From contig NZ_RJVB01000005.1 in NCBI RefSeq assembly GCF_003751505.1, positions 248,001 to 312,000 on the forward strand: a DNA stretch of 64,000 nucleotides, read 5' to 3'. Below the pieces are notes generated by a model. That model was not told where the DNA came from. It did no database searches and saw nothing but the letters and a program-made list of their open reading frames with translations. The stretch comes from Erwinia sp. JUb26. Its GTDB lineage: Bacteria > Pseudomonadota > Gammaproteobacteria > Enterobacterales > Enterobacteriaceae. Shown here in pieces: positions 8,477 through 18,623 of this stretch. The stretch's first letter is position 1; each line of letters opens with the position of its first letter. The position numbers were made by a program, and so were the translations under genes.

Positions 8477-9040
8477 CTATTTACTGTTATCCGGGTGGCA
8501 AAAACAGTCGGTGGTGTGTTCGCTGATTAATCCACAGGCCTGCATAAACGAGTAGCAGGTCGTGGATCCGACAAATTTAAACCCGCGTTTTTTTAGCGCT
8601 TTAGAGAGCGCATCGGAAGCTGAATTGGTGGTCGGCGCCTCGCGGTAGTGGCCGAAACGGGTGATCTGCTGTTCGTCATTAACAAAGCTCCAGACAAAAT
8701 CCCGGAACGATTCCCCGGCGGCTTCCATTGCCAGCAGCGCGCGGGCGTTGGCGATAATCGCGTTAATTTTTCCCCGGTGGCGGATAATACCGCTCTCCTG
8801 CATCAGCCGTTCAATATCGCCTTCATCCATGCGTGCGACGGCCTGAACATCAAAGTGGTGAAAATGCTGGCGATAGTTTTCCCGTTTTTTCAGCACGGTC
8901 AGCCAGGACAGCCCGGCGACCTGGCCCTCCAGGCAAATCATTTCAAACAGCGAGCGGTCGTCATTGTGGGGAACGCCCCACTCGCGGTCATGATAGGCGA
9001 TATAAAGCGGATCTTCAGATACCCAGCCACAGCGTTGCAT
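8477..9040 (-). CDS. tag: DNA-3-methyladenine glycosylase I
   Basis: A 187-residue protein, the same length as E. coli Tag, which removes 3-methyladenine from alkylated DNA. The zinc-binding set is visible: Cys4 (MQRCGW), His17 (YHDREWG) and the C-terminal EHTTDCFCH with His175 and Cys179. The catalytic-site region GLSWLTVLKKRE is intact. The ATG at 9038-9040 lies at proper distance from AAGGA; the ATG nine bases upstream would be too close to it. It lies between yiaD and the torYZ-like pair. Confidence 0.93.
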   Translation of the reverse strand: MQRCGWVSEDPLYIAYHDREWGVPHNDDRSLFEMICLEGQVAGLSWLTVLKKRENYRQHFHHFDVQAVARMDEGDIERLMQESGIIRHRGKINAIIANARALLAMEAAGESFRDFVWSFVNDEQQITRFGHYREAPTTNSASDALSKALKKRGFKFVGSTTCYSFMQACGLISEHTTDCFCHPDNSK

Positions 9041-9084
9041 AAATAACATTCCTTATTAACGGGTTGGGTACTGAATTTAACCGT

Positions 9085-11559
9085 TTAAGCGCCAAAAGGC
9101 ACCGAATGGGCGGTGTTTTTCTGCTCCCCGCCGCAATATTTTTCAATCTCCAGCTGTGCCATATGGCCGCAGTTAGCCTGCGCTAACCGGGAGGAACCGA
9201 TATCAAAGGTCAGGCAGTTAACGCTGCCGTTTTTACACAGGGTTTGCGATTCGGCCGGATCCGCCGGGTCGTACCAGGCTCCCTCGCAGACGCGAACCAC
9301 GCCGGGGCGGATGTCGTCGCTCACCTGCGCACCGACCAGAATCTGCCCGCGATCGTTAAACGCACGCACCAGGTCCCCGGACTGGATCTGCCGGGCCGCA
9401 GCATCCTGGGTGTTAATCAGCATCGCCTCCCGGTTGCTGACCGCGTATTTGTCTCTCAGCGGGGTGTTGTCCAGCTGCGAATGCAGGCGGTGCGGCGGGT
9501 GAGAGGTATTCAGCGACAGCGGATAGCGCTCCGCGATCGCACTGCCGCGCCACTCGTGCGGCGGGGACCAGCCCGGCAGCCCCGCACAGTCGTCGTAATT
9601 CATTTTCGCCACGCTGCGGGAGAAAATCTCGATGCGTCCACTCGGCGTGCCCAAGGGGTTGAGCAGCGGATCGGCACGGAAGTCGGCGAAGCGTATCCCG
9701 TTTTTATTCTTTTCCGGCACCGGGAAGCGAATGTAGTTGTTTGACTGCCAGAATTGATCGAAGGGCGGCAGCGGCACGCCCGCATTGCGGGCCTGATCCT
9801 TCATGTTGTCGTACATCGATTTCAGCCACAGCATCTCATCCCGCTCCTCGGTAAAGGCCTGCTCAACGCCGAGCCGGGCGGCAATATCGCGGAAGATGTC
9901 GAAGTCGTTACGCGACTCGTGCTGTGGCGGAACGCACTGGTGCATCGGAAACACATAGCGCTGGGAGTAATCGCCGCCCATATCCATATCGTTGCGCTCA
10001 TAACTGGTGGTGCAGGGCAGAACGATATCGGCGAATTTTGCCGTGGGCGTCCACCAGGGTTCATGCACAATAATGGTTTCCGGATGCTGCATCGCCTGCC
10101 GCAGGTTATTGGTATCCTGCTGGTGTACCAGCGGATTACCCCCGGCAACGTAGACCATTTTTACGTCGGGATAGGTCACCCGGCGGCCGTTGTAATCAAT
10201 GGTTTTTCCCGGATTGGCCAGGCAGTCGGCCATTCTGGCCACCGGGATCGGTGCAGGTGTGTTCTGCGGTGCCTGCCCGGCGCTGATGCCCGACAGGATA
10301 CCGCCCTTCGCCGACGGGCTGCCGCCGGAGGAGTAGTGGTAGCTGAACCCGAAGCCGCCGCCCGGCATGCCAATCTGGCCGAGCATGGCCGCCACGGTCA
10401 CCAGCAGCCAGTGCGGCTGTTCACCGTGATGCTGCCGCTGAATGCCCCAGCCCGCCATAATCATCGTGCGCTTATTCGCCATGTCGCGCGCCAGCTGGCG
10501 CAGCGTTTCGGCCTCAACGCCGCAGATATCGCTGGCCCATTCTGCCGTTTTGGCCACGCCGTCGTGCTCGCCGAGCAGGCTGGCGCGAAACGGTGCAAAA
10601 CCGGTGGTATAACGCTGCAGAAAGGCCTCATCGTGAAGTTTCTCACTCAGCAGAGTGTGCGCAATACCCAGCAGCATCGCCGCGTCGGTGTAGGCGTGCG
10701 GTGCGATCCACTCCGCGTTCAGCTGCTTCGAGCCGGGGTTATTGATCGGGTCGATGGCGATGATCCGCGTGCCTTTTTTCGCCAGCGCGGCAAAGCCTTC
10801 CAGCCCGACGTGATCCGGCACGTTAAAGCTGTTTTTCAGCGTGGTGCACGGGTTGCATCCCCAGAGGACCACCAGTTCGCTGTTATCAATCACGTTGGGC
10901 CAGGTGGTTTGCTGATCGTACACCTCGGTCGACCCCATAACGTGGGACATGATCACCTGTGCGGCACCGGTTGAGTAGTCACCGCTGTAGTTCAGGAATC
11001 CACCGCTCAGATTCATCAGGCGTTGCAGCAGCGCCCGGCAGTTATGCAGCATACCGGTGCTTTTCCAGCCGCAGGAACCGGCATAAATTGAGGAGGGGCC
11101 AAAGGTCAACTGCAGCCGTCTAATTTCATCGCTGACCAGTTGGATGGCCTTTTCCCAGCTGACCTTCACCCACTCATCCCGCCCGCGCAGGTCGTTACGG
11201 CTGCCGGGGCCCTTTTCCAGCCAGCTTTTGCGCACCACCGGCGAGGTAATCCGATTAGCGGCGTGAACCTGCCACGGCGCCATCTCGATCAACTCGTTGG
11301 GCACCGGGTCGTCCTGTACCGGCCGTACACCCACCATTTTTTCCTTCTCAACAATCGCTTCAAAAGCTCCCCAGTGCGCGGAGGTCAGAATGCCTTTTTT
11401 CGCCGGGCGCAGCGCGGCAAACAGCGCCATCGCCTGGCTTACCGCCCGGGCTACGGCAGAGGGAGAAAACAGCAGATCCAACGCGCTGGTGGCCAGCAGG
11501 GTGCTGCCCATTTGTAGAAAACGACGGCGCGACAGGCCGGAGAATGCGTTATTTGTCAT
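9085..11559 (-). CDS. torZ: TorA/TorZ-family molybdopterin N-/S-oxide reductase
   Basis: An 824-residue periplasmic reductase of the DMSO reductase family that binds bis-MGD molybdenum. A twin-arginine signal (SRRRFLQ, residues 10-16) marks Tat export. The GDYSTGAAQ segment near residue 190 carries the Ser that ligates molybdenum in TMAO and biotin sulfoxide reductases. The C-terminal cofactor-binding part (LNTSHPPHRLHSQ, SNREAMLIN) is complete. The cytosolic paralogue BisC lacks the Tat signal, which argues for TorA/TorZ. The ATG at 11557-11559 follows AAGGACG and overlaps the end of the pentahaem cytochrome gene by 11 bases, so the two form one operon. The exact substrate (TMAO, biotin sulfoxide or another N-oxide) cannot be read from the sequence. 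No torD or torSTR genes are near. Confidence 0.85.
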   Translation of the reverse strand: MTNNAFSGLSRRRFLQMGSTLLATSALDLLFSPSAVARAVSQAMALFAALRPAKKGILTSAHWGAFEAIVEKEKMVGVRPVQDDPVPNELIEMAPWQVHAANRITSPVVRKSWLEKGPGSRNDLRGRDEWVKVSWEKAIQLVSDEIRRLQLTFGPSSIYAGSCGWKSTGMLHNCRALLQRLMNLSGGFLNYSGDYSTGAAQVIMSHVMGSTEVYDQQTTWPNVIDNSELVVLWGCNPCTTLKNSFNVPDHVGLEGFAALAKKGTRIIAIDPINNPGSKQLNAEWIAPHAYTDAAMLLGIAHTLLSEKLHDEAFLQRYTTGFAPFRASLLGEHDGVAKTAEWASDICGVEAETLRQLARDMANKRTMIMAGWGIQRQHHGEQPHWLLVTVAAMLGQIGMPGGGFGFSYHYSSGGSPSAKGGILSGISAGQAPQNTPAPIPVARMADCLANPGKTIDYNGRRVTYPDVKMVYVAGGNPLVHQQDTNNLRQAMQHPETIIVHEPWWTPTAKFADIVLPCTTSYERNDMDMGGDYSQRYVFPMHQCVPPQHESRNDFDIFRDIAARLGVEQAFTEERDEMLWLKSMYDNMKDQARNAGVPLPPFDQFWQSNNYIRFPVPEKNKNGIRFADFRADPLLNPLGTPSGRIEIFSRSVAKMNYDDCAGLPGWSPPHEWRGSAIAERYPLSLNTSHPPHRLHSQLDNTPLRDKYAVSNREAMLINTQDAAARQIQSGDLVRAFNDRGQILVGAQVSDDIRPGVVRVCEGAWYDPADPAESQTLCKNGSVNCLTFDIGSSRLAQANCGHMAQLEIEKYCGGEQKNTAHSVPFGA

Positions 11560-12733
11560 GAGAACGTCCTTGTGCAGAGAGCTGCCCGGCCGGCATATCA
11601 CTGGCGTGGTTTTGCGCGTACAGCGTCAGAATGCGCAGCTGCTCCTCATTGAGTGCGGTACGAGGAGCCATGCCTTTGATTACGCCAATCCACTGATTGG
11701 CGGTGAAGTGATCCAGCGCGGTCAGGCCGTGACAGCCGGTACAGTTGGCGGACATCAGGTCGGCGGCGTACTGCCAGATTTTTTGCCGATCGGCGATCAG
11801 GGCTTCCGAGGGGAACCAGACGGTTAGAGCAACCTGATGCCACTGCGTGTCGGTCTGGCTGTCGGCTTGCGATCCCAGGATTTTCAGCTGCTGCTGGCTA
11901 TTTTCGTCCAGCACCGCGCGAATAATGCGTCGCCCAGGCGCGCCATAAATTACCCCGGCAACCCCGTCCTGCTGCCAGCCTTCCAGCTGCGCTTCGGTCA
12001 GCGAACCTTCACGGCGCAGCGGGATCAGCGGCGTAGACGGGAACAGCGTGCCGGCGGGGCGGGTGACGCCAGGCTCCAGCACAAAAGACTGCGTTTTGAT
12101 GCTGTAAAGCGGACTGTCTGCGGGTTTGACGTTGGTCGTCAGGGCGGCAAGCTGGCTGGCACCGGCGGCGTTGCTGGAAGTCATATCCGGCAGGATATGC
12201 GCCACGCCGCGATGGCAGTCGATGCAGGTCTGATTCTCTTTTATCGCCACCGGGTGCGCCCTGCGGGCTTCGGGACGCTGGGCGAGAATATCCATGGCAT
12301 CAAAGCTGTGGCAGCTGCGGCAGGTGGCGGAGTCGTTAGCCTTCATGGTTTTCCACACCGATTCCGCCATCGCCAGTTTGTGGGCGTTGTACTTCTCTTC
12401 AGTATCTATCTTTCCGGTAATTTCGCCGTAAACGTCTTTAGCTGCGGCGATCTTAGTAAGCATAAAGGCAACGGGTTCGCCGGGAACGTGGCAGTCGGCG
12501 CACTCGGCACGGATACCGGCCGGGTTCTGAAAGTGAGCGCTGCCCTCGTATTCGGCCAGCGGTCTCTCCATGCTGTGGCAGGAGACGCAAAAGGCGGTAT
12601 CGCTGGTTTTGTGCATGACGGTGGCGCCACCGGCGACCAGCAGCAGGCCGATAACCAGGCCCAGCAGCATCAGCAACAGCACGCGCCAGCCGCGCAGCCA
12701 CTTTAGCCGCCTCTCTTTCCTGAAGTCATTCAT
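11549..12733 (-). CDS. torY: pentahaem c-type cytochrome, TorC/TorY family
   Basis: A 394-residue NapC/NirT-type membrane cytochrome. A single hydrophobic anchor (about residues 17-38) is followed by four CXXCH haem sites in the N-terminal domain (first at residue 49, second at 78, then CRSCH and CIDCH). A fifth (CTGCH) lies in the C-terminal domain, the five-haem pattern of TorC and TorY. It would pass electrons from menaquinol to the periplasmic TorZ-type reductase encoded directly downstream. The start at 12731-12733 follows AGGGGACG; the longer open frame upstream adds a cysteine-rich stretch without support. Confidence 0.88.
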   Translation of the reverse strand: MNDFRKERRLKWLRGWRVLLLMLLGLVIGLLLVAGGATVMHKTSDTAFCVSCHSMERPLAEYEGSAHFQNPAGIRAECADCHVPGEPVAFMLTKIAAAKDVYGEITGKIDTEEKYNAHKLAMAESVWKTMKANDSATCRSCHSFDAMDILAQRPEARRAHPVAIKENQTCIDCHRGVAHILPDMTSSNAAGASQLAALTTNVKPADSPLYSIKTQSFVLEPGVTRPAGTLFPSTPLIPLRREGSLTEAQLEGWQQDGVAGVIYGAPGRRIIRAVLDENSQQQLKILGSQADSQTDTQWHQVALTVWFPSEALIADRQKIWQYAADLMSANCTGCHGLTALDHFTANQWIGVIKGMAPRTALNEEQLRILTLYAQNHASDMPAGQLSAQGRSHDK

Positions 12734-12886
12734 AACGTCCCCTGTTAATGCTGCCTGGCTCGATGCCGGGCACTGAAAAGTAAGCGTACTCACTTTTATC
12801 CCACAGGTTGCGCAGGGTTTATTTGTGGTCAATCAACCCAGGAGGGAACGTTACGGATGCTGCATAGAGAATCGGTAAACTACGAG

Positions 12887-14725
12887 TTATAAAAACATCC
12901 CGCCGTCGCGCAGCAGGTGCTCATTCCCTTTGCGGCGGGTAAAACCACAGCGGTCAAAAAACTCCAGAATTTGTATCGCCAGCTTGCGCCCAACGCCGAG
13001 CCGATCGCGGAAATCGCCAGCGCTGCTGCTCAGTCCCTCGGCATCGCGCTGGCGAATGATATCGGCAAAACGGCTAATCTGCTGATGGCTGTAGTAACGA
13101 TCCTTCACCACCGCGATGATAAATCCATTTTGTGCCGCTTTGCGCAGCGCCTGCCGCATCAAATCTTCCGGGCAGTTCAGCGCCAGGGCCAGATCCCGCA
13201 CCCAGCGGGCGTCATCGGCAAACAGCGGCTCAGCCCGCTGCCAGAGCGCCGCTTCCTGCGGTTCGAAGCAAATGGCAAAATCGGGTAAATGTAACCAGCC
13301 CCGGCTGTTAACCAGCATGCCGCTATCGATCAGCCGATCGATCACACTGCCTGCCAGCCCGACCGGCCGATCGGGCAACACCATGCGCCGCAGGCGATCG
13401 CGTCCGAGACCGGGCCGATCGCCATTGCTGCGATGATACTGCGCCATCTCGTTGAGCAGCCTTTGCTGCCAGTCCGCAATCGTCTGCGGCAAAATCATAT
13501 GGCCCGCGATAATCTCGGGCCGGGGGCGGCAGTCCAGACCGACCAGTGCATCCTCGCTGAGCTGACGTGCCCAGCTCAGTTCCGACAGCGTCCGTGGATG
13601 CTGTTGCAGATACAGGCCGATAATTTCAGCATCGTCCCGCGCCCGTTCCAGCTGGTGCAGCCATGCGAGAAACTCGGGCTGCCGCTTGCCGCGTTTCGGC
13701 GGCGCCAGCAGCAGCACCCGGGCCGCACCCAGCGTCTGTTTCGCACCGATATCGCGCAGGACCAGGCGATCGTTATCGGCCAGCCACAGCGGCGCGTCGA
13801 GCAGCAACTCCGCCAGGTTATCCGCCAGCAGCGACAGGCGTCCGGTAATATGGCGGGCGCCGTGATGAAGATGCAGCGGCTGTCCCTGGCGCAGCGGCTG
13901 GTGCTGTTCAAGCGCAACGATAACTCGCTCAGCGGGAGCATCCGGTAACGAAGACAGCAGCCAGTCGCCGCGCGCGATCGCGGATTTTTCCACGCTGCCG
14001 GTAATATTCAGCGCCACCCGCTGGCCGCCGTGCGCAGTCTGGCTCGGCTGATTCTGCACGTGCAAGCCGCGCACGCGGACGGCCTGATTGACGCCGCTCA
14101 GCCACAGCGTATCGCCCACGCCGATCTCACCCGAGAGCGCAGTCCCGGTGACCACCAGTCCGGCACCTTTGACGTTAAATACCCGATCGATAGCTAGGCG
14201 AAACGGCCCCGCGCGACGGGATTTCCCGGCCGGAAGCTGGCGCAGATGGTCCGCCAGCGCCGCTATCCCTTCACCGCTGACGGTGCTGGTGGCAAACTGA
14301 GCGACCTGCTGCCAGCCCATCTGCTGGGTGAGAGCAGCGATCTGCTGCGCCACTTCTGCCAGCCGACCGGGTTCCACGCTGTCGCTTTTGGTGATAGCCA
14401 CGGTCAGCGGTGGTCGCCCGACGAGTTGAAGGAGCGCCAGATGTTCGCGCGTTTGCGGCATCACGCCGTCATTGGCTGCCACCACCAGCAGGGCGCGATC
14501 GATGCCGCCTATGCCACTGAGCATATTGCTGAGGAATTTCTCGTGGCCGGGCACGTCAATAAATCCGACGATTTCGCCATCAGGCTGCGGCCAGTAGACG
14601 TAGCCGAGATCAATGGTCATGCCGCGCGATTTTTCTTCCGGCAGCCGATCGGCATTCACGCCGGTGAGCGCCTGTAACAGCGAGGTTTTCCCGTGATCAA
14701 CGTGACCGGCGGTGGCAATAATCAT
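12887..14725 (-). CDS. selB: selenocysteine-specific elongation factor SelB
   Basis: A 612-residue protein close to E. coli SelB (614). It has a G domain with [10 protein letters not shown] near the N-terminus, the DVPGHEKF switch and TKSD guanine-binding motif, two EF-Tu-like beta domains, and four winged-helix repeats at the C-terminus that hold the SECIS RNA hairpin. It delivers Sec-tRNA to UGA codons such as Sec196 of FdoG in this window. The ATG at 14723-14725 overlaps the selA stop by four bases (ATGA), so translation is coupled to selA. Confidence 0.95.
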   Translation of the reverse strand: MIIATAGHVDHGKTSLLQALTGVNADRLPEEKSRGMTIDLGYVYWPQPDGEIVGFIDVPGHEKFLSNMLSGIGGIDRALLVVAANDGVMPQTREHLALLQLVGRPPLTVAITKSDSVEPGRLAEVAQQIAALTQQMGWQQVAQFATSTVSGEGIAALADHLRQLPAGKSRRAGPFRLAIDRVFNVKGAGLVVTGTALSGEIGVGDTLWLSGVNQAVRVRGLHVQNQPSQTAHGGQRVALNITGSVEKSAIARGDWLLSSLPDAPAERVIVALEQHQPLRQGQPLHLHHGARHITGRLSLLADNLAELLLDAPLWLADNDRLVLRDIGAKQTLGAARVLLLAPPKRGKRQPEFLAWLHQLERARDDAEIIGLYLQQHPRTLSELSWARQLSEDALVGLDCRPRPEIIAGHMILPQTIADWQQRLLNEMAQYHRSNGDRPGLGRDRLRRMVLPDRPVGLAGSVIDRLIDSGMLVNSRGWLHLPDFAICFEPQEAALWQRAEPLFADDARWVRDLALALNCPEDLMRQALRKAAQNGFIIAVVKDRYYSHQQISRFADIIRQRDAEGLSSSAGDFRDRLGVGRKLAIQILEFFDRCGFTRRKGNEHLLRDGGMFL

Positions 14726-16101
14726 GCATTGATCATCCTGATAAACAGTTCTTCGTCTTCCAGCGTGCGCAGATCGAGCCACAGGGCACCTTCGTGAATG
14801 CGCCCGATCACCGGCACATCGCCCTGCCGCAGCTGATTACTGAACGCCATCAGGGTACTGCCGCTGCCGTCGCGAGGGGTCAGAGTAATTGCCGTACCCG
14901 GCAGGCGCTCGACCGGCAGTGAGCCGCTGCCGATCTGCGAAGAGCAGGGTGCCAGCGCTACGCAGAACCGCTGCCCGCAGGCGGCTTCCACAGCGGGCAG
15001 CAGCCGCAGCCCCTGGGCATGAATATCCGCCTGGGTGCGGGTCAGGAATCTGAGTGTGGGCAGCTGTTCCGCCAGCTTATCCGGCTGGTGATAAAGCTGG
15101 AGCGTGGCTTCCAGCGCGCCGAGCGTGACTTTATCCACCCGCAGCGCGCGCTTCAGCGGATGCTGCTGCAGGCGTTCGATCAGCACTTTCTTACCGATAA
15201 TAATCCCCGCCTGCGGCCCGCCCAGCAGCTTATCGCCAGAGAAGCTGACCAGGCTGACGCCCGCCGCAATCAGCCGCTGCGGCATCGGTTCTTCGGGTAG
15301 ACCGTACTGGCTGAGATCGATCAGCGAGCCGCTGCCCAAATCGACCACCACCGGCAGGCCTGATTCCTCACCCAGCGCGATCAGTTCTTCCTCGCTGACG
15401 GCTTTGGTAAAGCCCTGAATCTGATAATTGCTGGTGTGCACCTTCATCAGCAGCGCGGTGTCTTCCTCAATCGCCTGGCGGTAATCTTTCAGATGCGTGC
15501 GGTTGGTGGTGCCCACCTCGCGCAGGGTACAGCCTGCCTGGGTCATGACGTCAGGGATGCGGAACGCGCCGCCGATCTCCACCAGCTCACCGCGTGAGAC
15601 GATCACCTGTTTACCCGGTGCCAGCGCGGCCAGCATCAGCAGCACCGCCGCCGCGTTATTGTTGACGATGCAGGCATCTTCTGCGCCGGTAAGCTGGCAC
15701 AGTAGATCGGCCAGCGCCCGGTCACGGTGGCCGCGACCGGCGTCATCCAGCGAATATTCGAGAGTGACGGGGGATCGCATCGCTCGTACTGCTGCGGCAA
15801 CGGCAGCTTCAGCCAGCTGCGCCCGGCCAAGGTTGGTGTGCAGAAGGGTGCCGCTGAGGTTCAGCACCGGACGCAGCCCGCTGCGGCTGTGCAGCAGCAG
15901 TTGGCTACGGGCATAGCCTGCCCAGTCGTCGCTCCAGGCGGGCAGCTGTTGATGCTGACGGATATGATCACGCGCGCTCTGCTGCATCTCGCGCAGAATG
16001 GCGACCAGCATGACGTGGCCCCATTCGGTGGAAAGCGCCTTCAGCGCGGGCTGGCGCAGCAGGCTGTCAACGGAGGGAAGCTGATGAAACAAGTTACTCA
16101 C
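14722..16101 (-). CDS. selA: L-seryl-tRNA(Sec) selenium transferase SelA
   Basis: A 459-residue PLP enzyme that turns Ser-tRNA(Sec) into Sec-tRNA(Sec) using selenophosphate. Conserved blocks include [53 protein letters not shown] and [14 protein letters not shown], which carries the PLP lysine. The start is GTG at 16099-16101, four residues short of the E. coli N-terminus by alignment; no strong ribosome site precedes it. A 20-codon open frame with a good GGAG site ends across this GTG, suggesting coupled initiation. It lies downstream of fdhE and overlaps selB. Confidence 0.93.
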   Translation of the reverse strand: MSNLFHQLPSVDSLLRQPALKALSTEWGHVMLVAILREMQQSARDHIRQHQQLPAWSDDWAGYARSQLLLHSRSGLRPVLNLSGTLLHTNLGRAQLAEAAVAAAVRAMRSPVTLEYSLDDAGRGHRDRALADLLCQLTGAEDACIVNNNAAAVLLMLAALAPGKQVIVSRGELVEIGGAFRIPDVMTQAGCTLREVGTTNRTHLKDYRQAIEEDTALLMKVHTSNYQIQGFTKAVSEEELIALGEESGLPVVVDLGSGSLIDLSQYGLPEEPMPQRLIAAGVSLVSFSGDKLLGGPQAGIIIGKKVLIERLQQHPLKRALRVDKVTLGALEATLQLYHQPDKLAEQLPTLRFLTRTQADIHAQGLRLLPAVEAACGQRFCVALAPCSSQIGSGSLPVERLPGTAITLTPRDGSGSTLMAFSNQLRQGDVPVIGRIHEGALWLDLRTLEDEELFIRMINA

Positions 16102-16156
16102 GGTGAATCGCCACGTTGCCCAGGCGGAGCGGAGAAATATTGCCGGTCGGCTTCAT
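16094..16156 (-). CDS. possible 20-codon leader peptide overlapping selA start
   Basis: A short open frame starts with ATG at 16154-16156 and is preceded by CGGAGAATAAGCC, a good ribosome site embedded in the last codons of fdhE. It encodes 20 residues and stops with TAA at 16094-16096, overlapping the selA GTG as GTGAGTAA. It is in a different frame from selA and is not similar to the SelA N-terminus. It may serve to bring ribosomes to the weak selA start, or be fortuitous. Confidence 0.3.
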   Translation of the reverse strand: MKPTGNISPLRLGNVAIHRE

Positions 16157-16159
16157 GGC

Positions 16160-17086
16160 TTATTCTCCGGGAAACAGGAAGGGATTCAGGCTGCTGCGGG
16201 CAAAACCCTCCTGCTCCATCCGCGCGTCGAGGATCAGCGAGGCGAGGTCGTCGGCAACCGGTTCAACGGCCGGATCTTTTTCCTGATAAAGCATTTTCAG
16301 GTAGGTCCCACAGTCGCCGCAGCTTTCGGCTTTAATCGCCGCAGTTTCGCTATCCAGCGACCAGTAGTGCAGATCCCGCGTTTGTTCGCAGTTGCTGCAC
16401 TTCGCCCGCACCACGTGCCACTCGCTTTCGCAAAGGTTGCAGTGAAGGTAGCGCAGACCATCTTTATGGCTGCCCATGTGGATCACGCTGGCGACCGGTA
16501 CGCTGGCGCACACCGGGCAGAACTGGCGCTGTTCGCCCGCTTCGGCTCTGGCCTTACCGGGGATCAGCGACGCCATCTGCGCCCAGTAGATCGACAGCGC
16601 CGCCCAGATAAAGGGCGCTTTATCGCTGCTGACCTGGGCGAAGTCATGAGCCAGCAGCGCTGCCGCCATCTGTTCCAGCTCGCTGGCGGAGGCTTTTTCC
16701 AGGTTTTCCAGCACCGACAATGCCGGCCCGCTCATCTCCGGTTTCAGCTCGGCGATCAGCGAATGCAGCATCCGCTGCCAGTGAGCATCACGCGGCAGCG
16801 TGGCGATATCCAGCGGCGGTTTGCCGAGGCGCGCGCTCTCTTCCAGCCGCGCCTGCAAATCAAGCTGCAGCGGATGATCGTACAGCACGATTTCCTGCGC
16901 GGTGGCGATAACGGCAGCAAAACGCAGATAGTCGCCCAGCGGATTCTTCTCCGCCAGCTGCCGCAGACGGGCAGCGCGACGGCTGTACAGATGCTTCAGC
17001 TGAGGGAAAAGCAACGGCGGGATACCCTCCGCCACATTGCTTTTATCCTTCTCCAGCCGGTCCTGCGGAATAATTCTAATCGTCAT
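16160..17086 (-). CDS. fdhE: formate dehydrogenase accessory protein FdhE
   Basis: A 308-residue protein matching E. coli FdhE (309), needed for assembly of active respiratory formate dehydrogenases. The C-terminal half has four CXXC motifs (CPVC, CNLC, CSNC, CGDC), which form rubredoxin-like metal sites in the family. The N-terminus [11 protein letters not shown] matches the enteric start. The ATG at 17084-17086 shares one base with the fdoI stop (TGATG), so it is translationally coupled to the fdoGHI operon. It acts in the cytoplasm. Confidence 0.95.
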   Translation of the reverse strand: MTIRIIPQDRLEKDKSNVAEGIPPLLFPQLKHLYSRRAARLRQLAEKNPLGDYLRFAAVIATAQEIVLYDHPLQLDLQARLEESARLGKPPLDIATLPRDAHWQRMLHSLIAELKPEMSGPALSVLENLEKASASELEQMAAALLAHDFAQVSSDKAPFIWAALSIYWAQMASLIPGKARAEAGEQRQFCPVCASVPVASVIHMGSHKDGLRYLHCNLCESEWHVVRAKCSNCEQTRDLHYWSLDSETAAIKAESCGDCGTYLKMLYQEKDPAVEPVADDLASLILDARMEQEGFARSSLNPFLFPGE

Positions 17087-17736
17087 CAGGGACCTTTCTC
17101 GTGTTGTCGCGGTGGGTTTTGCTGCTCGCGTAGTGAGCGATACCATCGCGGGTGATGCCGTTTAGCCCAGCCTGCGGTAACCCAACCTTCAACCATGGCG
17201 GTAATCGTCCCTTTCACCCACAGTGCGGCATAAACGTGCACCATAATCACCACGATCAGCGTCACGGCTGAGACAGAATGCACCACCAGCGCCAGTCGGA
17301 TCAGCGGGATGCTGAAGTAGCCGGCGAACCAGGGGCGCCAAATCACCACGCCGCTTAGCAGCAGCAGCACTAAACAGAGTATTGCTGCCCAGAATACGCA
17401 CTTTTGCCCAAAATTATAGCGCCCGGTATCGCCCACCTCTTCGTTTTGGGCAATTTTATGGATGTTTTTTGCCCACAGAATGTCGTTTCGCTCCAGCAAA
17501 TTGTGCCGCCAGTAGCGGAAAAACATCAGCAGGAAGGCCACAAACATCACCACGCCGGTAAAGGGATGCAGGATACGCGCCAGCTGCGGCGTACCCATGA
17601 TCTGCATCAACCAGTTAAACGACGGGAAGAAGAATCCCAGTCCACCGATCGCGGTCAGGATAAAGCAGATGGCCACCAACCAGTGATTAATGCGCTCCGG
17701 TGCGCTGTAGCGCTGAATACGCTGCGGCTTTTTCAT
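17086..17736 (-). CDS. fdoI: formate dehydrogenase-O cytochrome b556 subunit
   Basis: A 216-residue integral membrane protein with four hydrophobic helices, matching FdoI/FdnI (gamma subunit). Histidines in the helices ([31 protein letters not shown]) are the expected ligands of two b haems. It takes electrons from the iron-sulfur subunit FdoH and reduces quinone. The start overlaps the end of fdoH by four bases; the stop overlaps fdhE by one. Confidence 0.95.
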   Translation of the reverse strand: MKKPQRIQRYSAPERINHWLVAICFILTAIGGLGFFFPSFNWLMQIMGTPQLARILHPFTGVVMFVAFLLMFFRYWRHNLLERNDILWAKNIHKIAQNEEVGDTGRYNFGQKCVFWAAILCLVLLLLSGVVIWRPWFAGYFSIPLIRLALVVHSVSAVTLIVVIMVHVYAALWVKGTITAMVEGWVTAGWAKRHHPRWYRSLREQQNPPRQHEKGP

Positions 17737-18620
17737 GGCTGTTCCTCCTCATCATCATCATCTTCTTCAACCCGATTGGGCCCGATACCAACATAGTGAA
17801 ATACCGAAGCGGCAAAGGTGGCGGCAAAGCCGATCGCCGCCAGCGGTTTCCAGATGCCCTTCCAGAAGGTGACCGCCGGGCTGATGGCCGGATCCTGCGG
17901 CAGCCCGTGATACAGCTGCGGCCTGTCGGCATGGTGCAGCACGTACATCACGTGCGTACCGCCCACGCCTTCGGGATCGTACAGCCCGGCGTGCTGATAG
18001 CCGCGCCCCTGCAGCTCCTCCACGCGTCCGGCCGCCAGCGTTTTCATCTCCTCTTTGCTGCCAAAGTGGATCGCACCGGTTGGGCAGGTTTTCACGCAGG
18101 CAGGTTCCTGCCCGACGTTAACGCGATCGACACAGAGCGTGCATTTATAGGCGCGGTTGTCCTTCGGGTTGATGCGCGGCACGTTAAATGGACAGCCGGC
18201 AATGCAGTAGCCGCAGCCGATGCACTGCTCCGACTGGAAGTCGACGATGCCGTTGGCATACTGAATAATCGCCCCTTCGGACGGACAGGCCTTCAGGCAG
18301 CCGGGATCGGCACAGTGCATACATCCGTCTTTACGGATCAGCCATTCCAGTCGGTTATTCTCTTCCACTTCCGAGAAGCGCATCACCGTCCATGACTGCG
18401 CGGACAGATCGGCCGGGTTGTCATACACCCCGACGTTGCTGCCCACCTCATCACGCAGGTCGTTCCACTCGGAGCAGGCCACCTGACAGGCTTTACAGCC
18501 AATACAGGTGGTCACGTCGATCAGCTTGGCCACTTCCTGCTGGTGGTCGCGCGCACGTGGAGCGGGGGTAAAACCGTTGGTTGCCGAACGGCGGACAATG
18601 TCCTGAGATTGATAAGCCAT
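17733..18620 (-). CDS. fdoH: formate dehydrogenase-O iron-sulfur subunit
   Basis: A 295-residue ferredoxin-type subunit with four cysteine clusters for [4Fe-4S] centres ([37 protein letters not shown] and CTLC...CVKTCP). A single C-terminal membrane helix (about residues 255-275) ends in a very acidic tail of Asp and Glu. It carries electrons from FdoG to FdoI. The start ATG at 18618-18620 lies three bases after the fdoG stop. Confidence 0.95.
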   Translation of the reverse strand: MAYQSQDIVRRSATNGFTPAPRARDHQQEVAKLIDVTTCIGCKACQVACSEWNDLRDEVGSNVGVYDNPADLSAQSWTVMRFSEVEENNRLEWLIRKDGCMHCADPGCLKACPSEGAIIQYANGIVDFQSEQCIGCGYCIAGCPFNVPRINPKDNRAYKCTLCVDRVNVGQEPACVKTCPTGAIHFGSKEEMKTLAAGRVEELQGRGYQHAGLYDPEGVGGTHVMYVLHHADRPQLYHGLPQDPAISPAVTFWKGIWKPLAAIGFAATFAASVFHYVGIGPNRVEEDDDDEEEQP

Positions 18621-18623
18621 CGA

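Noticed and set aside
9754-10974. Open frame of 406 codons on the plus strand
   Set aside because: It runs antisense through the torZ-like gene, with no ribosome site and no recognisable domain.
12734-12832. N-terminal extension of the TorY-like cytochrome
   Set aside because: The extra 33 residues precede the normal membrane anchor, have no signal character, and the ATG at 12731-12733 has the good ribosome site.
16094-16156. The 20-codon frame as the true N-terminus of selA joined by frameshift
   Set aside because: Its translation does not resemble the SelA N-terminus, and no slippery sequence is visible.
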